A stretch of 7,371 bases of DNA from Leptofilum sp050292445 (lineage in GTDB: Bacteria > Chloroflexota > Anaerolineae > Promineifilales > Promineifilaceae). The position numbers and the translations under genes are program-made. Below the pieces are notes generated by a model, which did no database searches, had not been told where the DNA came from, and saw only the letters and a program-made list of their open reading frames with translations. Location of the stretch: assembly GCA_050292445.1 (NCBI GenBank), contig JBNKLQ010000295.1, positions 1 through 7,371 on the forward strand. Reading direction: 5' to 3'. Shown one piece after another: positions 1 to 6,376 of this stretch (the stretch's first letter is position 1; every line of letters begins with the position of its first letter).

Positions 1-7
1 ACCCCAA

Positions 8-52
8 GGCTTGACCGTTTACCGAAACTCAAAAGTTAAAAACGGTCAAGCC
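8..52 (-). terminator. Stem-loop directly downstream of malQ
   Basis: Perfect 13-bp inverted repeat: arms 8-20 and 40-52 around a 19-nt loop, starting 1 bp after the malQ stop codon. The position suggests transcript-end formation or 3' protection for the glgA-malQ messenger. On the minus strand the right arm is followed by TTGGGGT rather than a T run, so it does not meet the classical intrinsic-terminator rule. T-rich sequence lies in the loop instead. It could equally be a processing or stability hairpin, or a copy of an intergenic repeat. Confidence 0.5.
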
Positions 53-1582
53 CTAAATGGTGGTCGCTGTTTCAGGTGGTTGGGGTACACGGCCGTATAA
101 TTCTGTCATATCCCCCAAACGATTGGCGATGTCCTGAGTGAGCATGTGGGGCTGGTAGCGCCAGCGCCAATAGCCGCCGACTTTGCCGGGGAAGTTCATT
201 CGTGCTTCATTGCCCAGGCCCATAAGATCTTGCAGGGTGGCAACGGCCGTATTCGCCACAGATGCATAGGCCAACCGCGTCATATCCCAGGAAATGTGCT
301 GTCCGCTAATTTGCATGTAACGCCGAATATGGTCCCTTTCTGACTCGGTGGCGTTGCGGTACCAGCCCAGCACCGTCTCATTGTCGTGCGTGCCGGTGTA
401 AACAACCGAGTTTTTGTCGAAGGTGTGGGGCAAAAAGTTGCTGTTGCGCTCGCCGCCAAAGGCAAACTGCAAAATCTTCATGCCGGGGAAGTCGAATGCA
501 TCGCGCAAAGCGACCACGTCTGGCGTGATGACGCCCAAATCTTCAGCGATGAGCGGCAGGTCGCCCAAGGCATCTCGCATTGCCTGGAAGAAAGCTGCGC
601 CTGGCCCCTTGACCCAACGTCCGATAACGGCCGTTGGCTCATCAGCCGGAATCTCCCAGTAAGCATCGAAGCCACGAAAATGGTCAATGCGCACGATGTC
701 GGCCTGGGTGAAGCACATTTTCAGGCGAGCGGTCCACCAGGGATAGCCCGCTTCGGCCATGCGCTCCCAGCGGTAGAGCGGGTTGCCCCAGCGCTGGCCT
801 GTCTCGCTGAAGTAGTCCGGCGGCACCCCAGCAATAACGGTGGGCGCACCGGTTTCATCCAGGTGAAACAGCTCTGGATTGGCCCACACATCGGCGCTGT
901 CGAAGGCCACAAATATGGGAATGTCGCCAATGATCTGGATGCCGCGTTCATTGGCGTACAGCTTCAGGCTGAGCCACTGCTGGAAGAAGAGAAATTGCAA
1001 AAATTTGTGCCGATCAATTTCGCGTGCCAGTTTTTCAGCCCAGCGGCCCATGGCGGCTGGTTCGCGCAGGGCGATATCGCGTGGCCAGGTGTTCCAGACA
1101 CCGCCTTCATGTTCAACGTGATGATTTTTGAGCGCCATAAAAAAGGCAAAATCGTCTAGCCAACTGCTTTGTGTTGTGCAAAATTGTTGATAGGCATTGT
1201 GCTGTTCTTCCGTGCCGTGGGCCAGAAAGTGTTCATGAGCCTGCTGCAAAAGGGCGGTTTTGAACTCGATGACAGGGCCAAAATCAACGGCATGATGGGG
1301 AAAGGGAGGGACCGTGTGAACGGCCGTTTCCGGCAAATATCCATCCCGCACCAACCTATCGGGGCTGATAAGCATCGGATTACCGGCGAAAGCCGAAAAA
1401 CATTGATAGGGTGAATCGCCGTAGCCTGTGGGGCCAAGCGGCAAAATCTGCCAGAGTGACTGCTTGCTGGCAACCAAAAAATCTACAAATTGGTAAGCAG
1501 CATCGCCAAAGTCGCCGATGCCGTAGCGACCGGGGAAACAGGTAGGATGAAGTAAGATGCCTGCGGCACGTTCAAAGCGCAT
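53..1582 (-). CDS. malQ: 4-alpha-glucanotransferase (amylomaltase, GH77)
   Basis: A 509-residue cytoplasmic enzyme that moves alpha-1,4-glucan segments between maltodextrins, releasing glucose, in glycogen/maltodextrin turnover. The length matches compact bacterial amylomaltases (about 500 residues). The N-terminus carries the family opening, with AGILLHPT at 7-14 and GIGDFG at 21-26, then LPLGPTGYGDSPYQ at 47-60. Catalytic residues by family pattern are nucleophile Asp300 in RIDHFRG, acid/base Glu347 in IAEDLG and transition-state stabiliser Asp400 in TGTHDNE. The C-terminal NEARMNFPGK motif (458-467) is also present. The ATG at 1582 is preceded by AAAGG with an 8-nt spacer, which supports this start. 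It lies 94 nt downstream of glgA on the same strand, so cotranscription is plausible. It contains four copies of ACGGCCGT. I see no frameshift or missing key residue. Confidence 0.97.
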   Translation of the reverse strand: MRFERAAGILLHPTCFPGRYGIGDFGDAAYQFVDFLVASKQSLWQILPLGPTGYGDSPYQCFSAFAGNPMLISPDRLVRDGYLPETAVHTVPPFPHHAVDFGPVIEFKTALLQQAHEHFLAHGTEEQHNAYQQFCTTQSSWLDDFAFFMALKNHHVEHEGGVWNTWPRDIALREPAAMGRWAEKLAREIDRHKFLQFLFFQQWLSLKLYANERGIQIIGDIPIFVAFDSADVWANPELFHLDETGAPTVIAGVPPDYFSETGQRWGNPLYRWERMAEAGYPWWTARLKMCFTQADIVRIDHFRGFDAYWEIPADEPTAVIGRWVKGPGAAFFQAMRDALGDLPLIAEDLGVITPDVVALRDAFDFPGMKILQFAFGGERNSNFLPHTFDKNSVVYTGTHDNETVLGWYRNATESERDHIRRYMQISGQHISWDMTRLAYASVANTAVATLQDLMGLGNEARMNFPGKVGGYWRWRYQPHMLTQDIANRLGDMTELYGRVPQPPETATTI

Positions 1583-1627
1583 AGTGAGAACCTTTAATTA
1601 AAATTAGATTGTAATGTTATATGGGAG

Positions 1628-1664
1628 GTAATTGAGCAATTCGGTAATTTAACTGCTCAATTAC
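1628..1664. repeat. Inverted repeat between glgA and malQ
   Basis: Perfect 11-bp arms, 1628-1638 and 1654-1664 (GTAATTGAGCA / TGCTCAATTAC), with a 15-nt spacer, lie just after the glgA stop. The hairpin could separate glgA from malQ expression by attenuating or protecting the transcript. The minus-strand continuation (CTCCCATATAAC) is not T-rich, so a classical terminator is unlikely. The right arm is also the first unit of the adjoining tandem repeat. Confidence 0.5.
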
Positions 1665-1680
1665 TTAATTACTCAATTAC
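1657..1680. repeat. Three tandem 8-bp units, TCAATTAC type
   Basis: Three head-to-tail units read TCAATTAC, TTAATTAC, TCAATTAC at 1657-1664, 1665-1672 and 1673-1680. The middle unit differs at one base. An inverted copy, GTAATTGA, lies at 1628-1635. The last unit contains the glgA stop codon (complement of TTA, 1677-1679), so the array forms the 3' end of the gene. It is too short for a variable-number claim and no function can be read from it. Confidence 0.6.
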
Positions 1681-3122
1681 CCATTCACCGTACGGGCAAT
1701 GGCCCACTCATAAAGCTGTTCATACCCGCTGGCGGAACGCTGCCAGGAATAGTCGGCCAGCATACCGTTTTGCTGAATGGTTTGCCAGCGGGGTTTATCG
1801 ACGTTGTAGACGTAGATGGCGCGCTGGAGTGCGTGCCAAAAAGCGTCGGCGTTGTAATCGTCAAAGCGGAAACCGGTTTCACCATCCTGCACGGTGTCCA
1901 CCAGACCGCCGGTGGAACGCACTACCGGCACGCTGCCGTAGCGCATGGCGATGAGCTGGCCTAGGCCGCACGGCTCAAACAACGACGGCATGATAAACAT
2001 GTCGCTGCCCGCGTAGATGAGCGGGGCAAAATTAGCGTCGTAGCTTAGATAGGCGGTCATTTTTTCGGGATGATAGGCGGCCAGGCGGGCAAACATTTCT
2101 TCATAGCCCGGATCGCCCGTACCCAGCACAATAAACTGGGCCTCCCCAGAGTAGCCATTCATCAGCAGATGGATGACGTGGCCAGTGATGTCTAGCCCTT
2201 TTTGCCAATCCAGCCGGGAGACCATCGCCACCAAGGGGATGTTGTCGCGTTGGGGTAGGTTGGCGCGGGCTTGCAGGGCGTGGCGGTTGTGCAACCGTTT
2301 TTCTAGATGGTCTGCGTCGTAAGGGCTGGCTAAACGGCCGTCTTCCGCTGGATCCCACTCTTCATAATCCAACCCATTCAAAATGCCGTGTACATCAAAA
2401 TGACGATGGCGCAGCAGGCCATCCAGCCCGGCTCCACCTGATGGTGTCATAATTTCCTGGGCGTAGGTTGGGCTGACGGTGTTGACCATTGTGGCATGGT
2501 AGATGCCTCGGGCCATAAAGTTAACTTCGTCATACCCTTCTTCAGCCAGGGAGTGAGTTTGCAGCCCCATGTAATCAAAAATGCGCCAAGGTGTCTTACC
2601 CTGGTGCGCCAGATTGTGAATGGTAAAAATGGTCGCAATGCCGCGAAACTGTTCATACCCTTGCCCGGCGGTTGCCAGCCAGGTAAGTGCCGGGGCGGTG
2701 TGCCAGTCGTGGGCGTGGACCAGATCTGGCTTCCATTCCAGGGCAATGGTGAGCTCCAAAGCGGCACGGCTGAAAAAGGCAAAGCGGTAAGCATCGTCGC
2801 CGTAGCCATACAAACTTGGGCGGTTAAACAGATTGCCTTCTGCAATGAAGTAAATAGGCACCTGGCTGTTGGGCAACGTTCCCTGGAAAACACCAGCTGG
2901 CAGCATCCCTTCGCCTGTAGGTACGCTCAAGGTCCCCGGCATAGATGATACACCAGGATAACCCGCCTCGATTTTTTGGTAAGCGGGCATCACCACGCGC
3001 ACATCATGGCCCATCTCATGCAAGGCTTTGGGCAGCGAACCACCCACATCGCCTAAGCCCCCGGTTTTGGCAAAGGGAGCCACTTCGGCGCTCAAAAACA
3101 GAATCTTTAATTTTTCGGACAT
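1677..3122 (-). CDS. glgA: Glycogen synthase (ADP-glucose type, GT5)
   Basis: A 481-residue cytoplasmic GT-B glycosyltransferase that extends alpha-1,4-glucan chains, normally from ADP-glucose, in glycogen synthesis. The N-terminal domain shows ILFLSAEVAPFAKTGGLGDV (7-26), with the donor-binding KTGGL lysine at residue 19, and HAHDWHT at 136-142. The C-terminal domain shows SRLDWQKG at 302-309 (Arg303, Lys308), SLFEPCGLGQL at 380-390 with catalytic Glu383, and STGGLVDTV at 403-411. The length fits GlgA (about 477 in E. coli). I chose the ATG at 3122: it begins the conserved MSEKLKILFLSAE start and has AAGG 7 nt upstream. The frame stays open to a TTG at 3149, which would add nine residues without family support. 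ADP- versus UDP-glucose preference cannot be settled from motifs alone. malQ follows on the same strand, and an envelope gene diverges upstream. Confidence 0.97.
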   Translation of the reverse strand: MSEKLKILFLSAEVAPFAKTGGLGDVGGSLPKALHEMGHDVRVVMPAYQKIEAGYPGVSSMPGTLSVPTGEGMLPAGVFQGTLPNSQVPIYFIAEGNLFNRPSLYGYGDDAYRFAFFSRAALELTIALEWKPDLVHAHDWHTAPALTWLATAGQGYEQFRGIATIFTIHNLAHQGKTPWRIFDYMGLQTHSLAEEGYDEVNFMARGIYHATMVNTVSPTYAQEIMTPSGGAGLDGLLRHRHFDVHGILNGLDYEEWDPAEDGRLASPYDADHLEKRLHNRHALQARANLPQRDNIPLVAMVSRLDWQKGLDITGHVIHLLMNGYSGEAQFIVLGTGDPGYEEMFARLAAYHPEKMTAYLSYDANFAPLIYAGSDMFIMPSLFEPCGLGQLIAMRYGSVPVVRSTGGLVDTVQDGETGFRFDDYNADAFWHALQRAIYVYNVDKPRWQTIQQNGMLADYSWQRSASGYEQLYEWAIARTVNG

Positions 3123-3129
3123 CGAACGG

Positions 3130-3133
3130 CCTT
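3130..3133 (-). promoter_or_regulatory. Ribosome binding site deciding the glgA start
   Basis: AAGG on the minus strand lies 7 nt before the ATG at 3122. It supports that start over the in-frame TTG at 3149. Confidence 0.6.
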
Positions 3134-3181
3134 TATTTTGTTTCAGCAATAGTTTGAACTGCTATTTTCCCTGTTTTTAGA

Positions 3182-3249
3182 CTTTAGGCCAATCCAGAAG
3201 AATACGATTTTAAACGATCTTGGTTTTCTGGATTGGCTTGAAGCTTTTT
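3182..3249 (+). ncRNA. Terminator-like long stem; possible end of a short plus-strand RNA
   Basis: Arms 3182-3201 and 3224-3243 pair over 20 positions around a 22-nt loop when read as plus-strand RNA. The core 12 bp (GCCAATCCAGAA / TTCTGGATTGGC) is perfect. Three further positions are G-U pairs on the plus strand and would be A-C mismatches on the minus strand. The stem is followed directly by CTTTTTC (3244-3250), as in an intrinsic terminator. No plus-strand protein gene lies upstream. A plus-strand transcript ending here would therefore be a short RNA antisense to the glgA leader and 5' end. No convincing promoter was found, so the RNA itself is inference; the stem is seen directly. Confidence 0.35.
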
Positions 3250-3285
3250 CGGTGTGCTCGGGGGACAGTTGATTTTCGAAAAAGC
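3243..3285. repeat. 9-bp inverted repeat in the divergent promoter region
   Basis: GCTTTTTCG at 3243-3251 and CGAAAAAGC at 3277-3285 form perfect arms 25 nt apart. The right arm overlaps a 10-bp palindrome, TTTTCGAAAA, at 3273-3282. It abuts the larger stem-loop that ends at 3243. Both lie between the divergent glgA and LysM-protein genes, where an operator could sit. Which regulator would bind, if any, cannot be read from the sequence. Confidence 0.35.
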
Positions 3286-3331
3286 GTACTTTAGTCGGTT
3301 TGCCGATTTTGGTGTGGTGTTGACGGTGATG

Positions 3332-3353
3332 TACAATAACAACAAATGAGGAG
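3332..3353 (+). promoter_or_regulatory. Possible -10 box and clear RBS of the LysM-protein gene
   Basis: TACAAT at 3332-3337 is a good -10 match. The sequence 17 nt upstream (TTGGTG, 3309-3314) is only a weak -35, and a TTGACG at 3320-3325 is too close to serve with it. GAGGAG at 3348-3353 is a strong Shine-Dalgarno sequence 6 nt before the ATG at 3360. The RBS is well supported; the promoter is tentative. Confidence 0.35.
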
Positions 3354-3359
3354 AGATGC

Positions 3360-4121
3360 ATGTCGGCTCGAAAGATGATTCCGTTTTTGCTGCTAAATAT
3401 TGTGGTTTCCACGGTGGTGGTTCTTGCTATTTTGTATTGGTGGGATAATCGGGTTGATGGCTCGGAAACGGCCGTTTCCATTCCCACCACCATCACACCC
3501 GCCGCCTTGCAAAATACGGCCGTGCCCCAACAACAAATTGCCCCGACGAACACCGCCGAGCCTGACGATGGCCCGCTCATTCATACCGTCCGGGCAGGGG
3601 ACACGTTGGGCACTATTAGCCAACTGTATGATGTGACGGTGGATGCCATTGTGTCCGAAAACGGCCTACCGAATGAAAATGTCATTTCTGTGGGGCAGCA
3701 GCTTATCATTCCCATTGGTGGAACATCGACACCAGTGCCACAAGCAACGGCCGTTCCTGAAGAAGCTGTCTTGCCCACGCCGATTGCCACCCAGCCAGTG
3801 GGGGCAGGGGAAGCGGTGGTGGAAATTACGGCCGTTATTGGCCCAGACCAGCTAGACGACGAAGCAGTTCTCCTCACCAACAGCGGTGATGCCCCCATCG
3901 CTCTGCAAAACTGGACGCTGCTAGATGAAGATGGCCACGAATACGAGTTTGGTCAGGTGACGCTTTTTGCCGGGTCCGATTTGCAGCTAAATACAACCAG
4001 TGGAGCCAACGGCCCCACCGCCCTGTTTTGGGGCCTCAATGAAGCCATTTGGACGTCGGGTGAAACCGTCACGCTGCAAGATAGCACCGGGGCCACCCGC
4101 GTCACGTTTACGGTGCCATAA
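3360..4121 (+). CDS. Membrane-anchored LysM and lamin-tail domain protein
   Basis: A 253-residue predicted envelope protein. Residues about 6-27 form one hydrophobic segment (FLLLNIVVSTVVVLAILYWW) with no obvious lipobox or cleavage site, so it is probably an uncleaved anchor with the rest outside the membrane. A Thr/Pro/Ala-rich linker (about 35-72) leads to a LysM domain at about 74-119. That domain starts HTVRAGDTLGTISQLYDVT and ends VGQQLIIPIG, and typically binds N-acetylglucosamine-containing glycan such as peptidoglycan. A second Pro/Thr linker (121-147) leads to a lamin-tail-type beta-sandwich at about 152-253, with VLLTNSGDAPIALQNWTLLD as its clearest stretch. LTD domains in bacteria are usually surface adhesion or tethering modules. 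No catalytic motif is visible, so a structural or binding role is inferred. The gene holds four ACGGCCGT copies, all read as Thr-Ala-Val in or near the linkers. A small gene follows 2 nt later. Confidence 0.85.
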   Translation: MSARKMIPFLLLNIVVSTVVVLAILYWWDNRVDGSETAVSIPTTITPAALQNTAVPQQQIAPTNTAEPDDGPLIHTVRAGDTLGTISQLYDVTVDAIVSENGLPNENVISVGQQLIIPIGGTSTPVPQATAVPEEAVLPTPIATQPVGAGEAVVEITAVIGPDQLDDEAVLLTNSGDAPIALQNWTLLDEDGHEYEFGQVTLFAGSDLQLNTTSGANGPTALFWGLNEAIWTSGETVTLQDSTGATRVTFTVP

Positions 4122-4123
4122 TC

Positions 4124-4348
4124 ATGCGCGGATTAATTGATCGAAAAGGAGAACAGTTCGCCTTTTTGCAAGGCGGCACATTATTCACGCTGGACGGGGA
4201 GCCGACCGGTTATCTCCGGGGCAATTTTGTTGAAGATTTAGCCGGAAACCGCATCTGGCAAGTGGTGGGTGATGCCGTTTATTCTTTAGATGGCAACGAA
4301 ACCATCGGCTTTTTTGGTGCAGAGCGGGATGACCGGTACGATCTATAA
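4124..4348 (+). CDS. Small two-repeat beta-rich protein, function unknown
   Basis: A 74-residue protein that I do not recognise as a characterised family. It consists of two copies of a roughly 30-residue unit, about 4-33 and 35-65. In these, Gly9/Gly41, Gly17/Gly49, Asp24-Gly25/Asp56-Gly57 and Thr28/Thr60 line up at a constant offset of 32. Each unit reads like hydrophobic strands separated by Gly or Asp-Gly turns (for example GGTLFTLDGEPTGYLRG and GDAVYSLDGNETIGFFG), suggesting a small beta fold. There is no signal peptide, membrane segment, Cys or His cluster, so it is probably cytoplasmic. It starts 2 nt after the stop of the LysM-protein gene and lacks a clear Shine-Dalgarno sequence, so translational coupling to that gene is likely. 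The regular repeat and close spacing support a real gene. Confidence 0.75.
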   Translation: MRGLIDRKGEQFAFLQGGTLFTLDGEPTGYLRGNFVEDLAGNRIWQVVGDAVYSLDGNETIGFFGAERDDRYDL

Positions 4349-4360
4349 TCGTCAACAACC

Positions 4361-4422
4361 AGGACTGGCAGTCCTGAAATCCAACAAATCAACTAGAAGA
4401 GTAGTGTAGGACTGCCAGTCCT
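4361..4422. repeat. Pair of inverted 15-bp palindromic repeats
   Basis: AGGACTGGCAGTCCT at 4361-4375 and its exact reverse complement AGGACTGCCAGTCCT at 4408-4422 lie 32 bp apart. Each is itself a 6-bp stem with a 3-nt loop, and the two together can form a 15-bp stem. The second is extended by GT/AC to 4406-4424. They fill the gap between the small repeat protein and nfo. No T run follows, so a plain intrinsic terminator is unlikely. A REP-like or miniature mobile repeat is the better reading. Confidence 0.7.
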
Positions 4423-4445
4423 ACGACAAAATAGCGAGGTAATGT

Positions 4446-5318
4446 ATGCGATTAGGCGCACATATGAGCGCGGCTGGCGGTTTATTTAAAGCGTTTGCCC
4501 GAGGTGATGAAGCAGGTTGTGATTCGATGTTGGTGTTTACCAAAAGCAACCGGCAATGGAAAGCCAAGCCCATCACCGATAAAGATGTAGAGAAATACCG
4601 TAAGGCGGCAGAGGAGTATAACCATATCTACCCCGTGGCTGTTCATGCCAGCTACCTGATCAACATCGCTTCCCCAAAGGACGATCTTTGGGAAAAATCG
4701 TATCAGGCGCTCAAAGATGAGGTGGAACGGGCTGCTGCTTTTGATATTCCGCTGCTCACTTTTCATCCTGGATCGTTTGTCAGCAGTGATGAACAGTCGG
4801 GCATGGCGCGCATTGCGCGTGGGTTGAAGCGGTTGCTGGAGGAAACGGCCGAATCCTGCTCCAATGTCACTGTTTGCGTAGAAACCATGGCCGGGCAAGG
4901 CACCAATATTGGCCGTAGTTTTGAACAGCTAGCCACTATTTTGTCCCAGGTGGGTGACAACAAACGGTTAGGTGTTTGCTTCGACACCTGTCATGTCTTC
5001 GCCGCTGGCTACGACATCCGCACCCCGGAAACCTATGCGGAAACAATGGCAGCCTTTGACAAAACAGTTGGTCTGGACAAGATCAAATGTTTCCACTTAA
5101 ACGATAGCAAACACGAGCTTGGTTCCAACAAAGATCGCCATGAGCACATTGGCCAGGGCTTCATTGGCACATCCGGCTTTGCTAACTTTGTGAATGATTC
5201 CCGCTGGGCCAGTCATCCGGCCCATTTGGAAACACCCAAAACAGAAGAAGATGAAGATGGCAACGAAATTGAGATGGACCCGGTGAATCTAAAAGCGCTG
5301 CGTGATCTAATTGAGTAG
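4446..5318 (+). CDS. nfo: Endonuclease IV, AP endonuclease (base excision repair)
   Basis: A 290-residue cytoplasmic zinc enzyme that cuts the DNA backbone 5' of abasic sites and removes blocked 3' ends in base excision repair. It opens MRLGAHMSAAGGL as the family does. By comparison with E. coli Nfo (H69, H109, E145, D179, H182, H216, D229, H231, E261), all nine metal ligands are present: His67 (VHASYLINI), His107 (FHPGS), Glu146 (VETMAGQG), Asp180 and His183 (CFDTCHVFAAGYD), His217 (FHLNDSKHELGS), Asp230 and His232 (NKDRHEHIGQG) and Glu262 (LETP). A strongly acidic stretch (EEDEDGNEIEMD, 267-278) follows the last ligand, where the family tolerates a variable loop. GAGGT at 4436-4440, 5 nt before the ATG, supports the start. 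It is the only large gene here without an exact ACGGCCGT; it has one 7-of-8 match at 4845. An M19-family gene follows after 2 nt. Confidence 0.97.
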   Translation: MRLGAHMSAAGGLFKAFARGDEAGCDSMLVFTKSNRQWKAKPITDKDVEKYRKAAEEYNHIYPVAVHASYLINIASPKDDLWEKSYQALKDEVERAAAFDIPLLTFHPGSFVSSDEQSGMARIARGLKRLLEETAESCSNVTVCVETMAGQGTNIGRSFEQLATILSQVGDNKRLGVCFDTCHVFAAGYDIRTPETYAETMAAFDKTVGLDKIKCFHLNDSKHELGSNKDRHEHIGQGFIGTSGFANFVNDSRWASHPAHLETPKTEEDEDGNEIEMDPVNLKALRDLIE

Positions 5319-5320
5319 CC

Positions 5321-6376
5321 ATGTTCATTGTTGATGGCCATTTGAATTTGGCTTATGACGCGTTGGTAAACGGCCGTAATCACCACCAACCACTCCAACA
5401 GCTGCGCGAGCAGGAAAAAGGTCACCATCCGGCAGGCGTTGCCACTGTGACGCTGCCTGCCCTCAAAGAAGCTGGCGTTGGTCTCGTCTTTGGCACGATC
5501 TTTGCCCCTCCTGCCGAGCGTCGCACGGCGGAAACCGGCTACCACACGCAAGTGCAGGCTGAAAAGATGGCCACAGCCCAGCTTGATTATTATCACCGGT
5601 TGGCGGACGAAGACGAAACTATTCGCCTGGTGGGTAATCAGGAAGAATTGGCTGAGGTAGTGGATAGTTTTGTGGATGAGGAACGGCCGTTCCTCGGCAT
5701 TGTACCATTGCTTAAGGGGGCAGATCCCATTCGTGAGCCGGAAGAATTGGAACGATGGGTGAAACGCGGTCTGCACATCGTGGCGCTGGCCTGGAATGAC
5801 ACGATTTATGCTTCCAGCTTCCGGCGCGGAAGTCGCTTTGGCCTTACCAAAGCAGGCTATCAGCTGCTGGAAATCATGGCTGACTTTGATCTCATTGCTG
5901 ATCTCAGCCATTTAAGCGAAAAAGCATCATTGGAAGTTTTAGACAGCTATCCAGGCACGATTATCGCCTCTCACAGCAACGTCCGGGCGCTTGTCCCCGA
6001 TAGCGAACGCCATTTGAACGATACCCAAATTCAACTCATTGGCGAGCGGGGCGGGGTAATCGGCATCTCGCCTTATAATCCGCTGCTGCGCCGTGGCCAT
6101 CGGCATGGTGATCCCAAACATTCCCTCACAACCGATCATGTTGTGGCCCACATTGACCATGTTTGCCAGGTGTTGGGCGATGCGGCGCATGTTGGGTTGG
6201 GCACTGGGCTAGGCGGTCCGTTTGGCGCGGCTGATTTGCCGATGGGACTTGATTCTGTAAGTGGTTTGGGGGCAATTGGCAAGGGATTGCAGGAGCGGGG
6301 ATATGGGAAAGAAGAGGTAACGGCCGTATTGGGCCAAAATTGGCTCCGATTGTTGCAACGTACATTGCCAGAATAA
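5321..6376 (+). CDS. M19 membrane-dipeptidase family protein, metal site degenerate
   Basis: A 351-residue protein of the renal-dipeptidase (peptidase M19) family, an amidohydrolase TIM barrel that normally hydrolyses dipeptides with two zinc ions. Family landmarks are VDGHLNL (4-10), GIVPLLKGADP (126-136), GLTKAGYQLLEIM (174-186), IADLSHLSEKA (192-202), IIASHSNVRAL (214-224), VGLGTGLGG (291-299) and the C-terminal LGQNWLRLL (337-345). His7, His197 and His218 are kept. The usual HxD aspartate is Asn9, the metal-bridging Glu of the (I/V)EG motif is Lys132, and the DFDG motif is Gly-Leu-Gly-Gly (296-299). Loss of all these acidic residues argues against ordinary zinc dipeptidase activity. It may be a pseudoenzyme or a divergent hydrolase. 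There is no signal peptide, so it is probably cytoplasmic. It starts 2 nt after the nfo stop with only a weak RBS, so coupling to nfo is likely. The reading frame is intact, so it is not an obvious pseudogene. Confidence 0.88.
   Translation: MFIVDGHLNLAYDALVNGRNHHQPLQQLREQEKGHHPAGVATVTLPALKEAGVGLVFGTIFAPPAERRTAETGYHTQVQAEKMATAQLDYYHRLADEDETIRLVGNQEELAEVVDSFVDEERPFLGIVPLLKGADPIREPEELERWVKRGLHIVALAWNDTIYASSFRRGSRFGLTKAGYQLLEIMADFDLIADLSHLSEKASLEVLDSYPGTIIASHSNVRALVPDSERHLNDTQIQLIGERGGVIGISPYNPLLRRGHRHGDPKHSLTTDHVVAHIDHVCQVLGDAAHVGLGTGLGGPFGAADLPMGLDSVSGLGAIGKGLQERGYGKEEVTAVLGQNWLRLLQRTLPE

Noticed and set aside
386..1159. Long plus-strand open frame (257 codons) opposite malQ
   Set aside because: It lies wholly opposite malQ, which has every catalytic motif intact. 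The antisense product shows no recognisable domain and has no RBS; it is a shadow of GC-rich coding sequence.
3320..3337. TTGACG plus TACAAT as a complete promoter
   Set aside because: The two boxes are only 6 nt apart, far short of the usual 16-18 nt.
3143..3580. Minus-strand open frame (145 codons) over the divergent intergenic region
   Set aside because: It runs through both inverted repeats and opposite the anchor and linker region of the LysM protein, with no coding character.
4344..4349. TATAAT at the end of the 74-codon gene as an nfo promoter
   Set aside because: It is a perfect -10 hexamer but has no -35 at 16-18 nt and no extended -10. It overlaps the stop codon and may be chance.
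5213..5911. Minus-strand open frame (232 codons) across the nfo/M19 junction
   Set aside because: It is antisense to two well-supported genes, has no family features and has no start signals.
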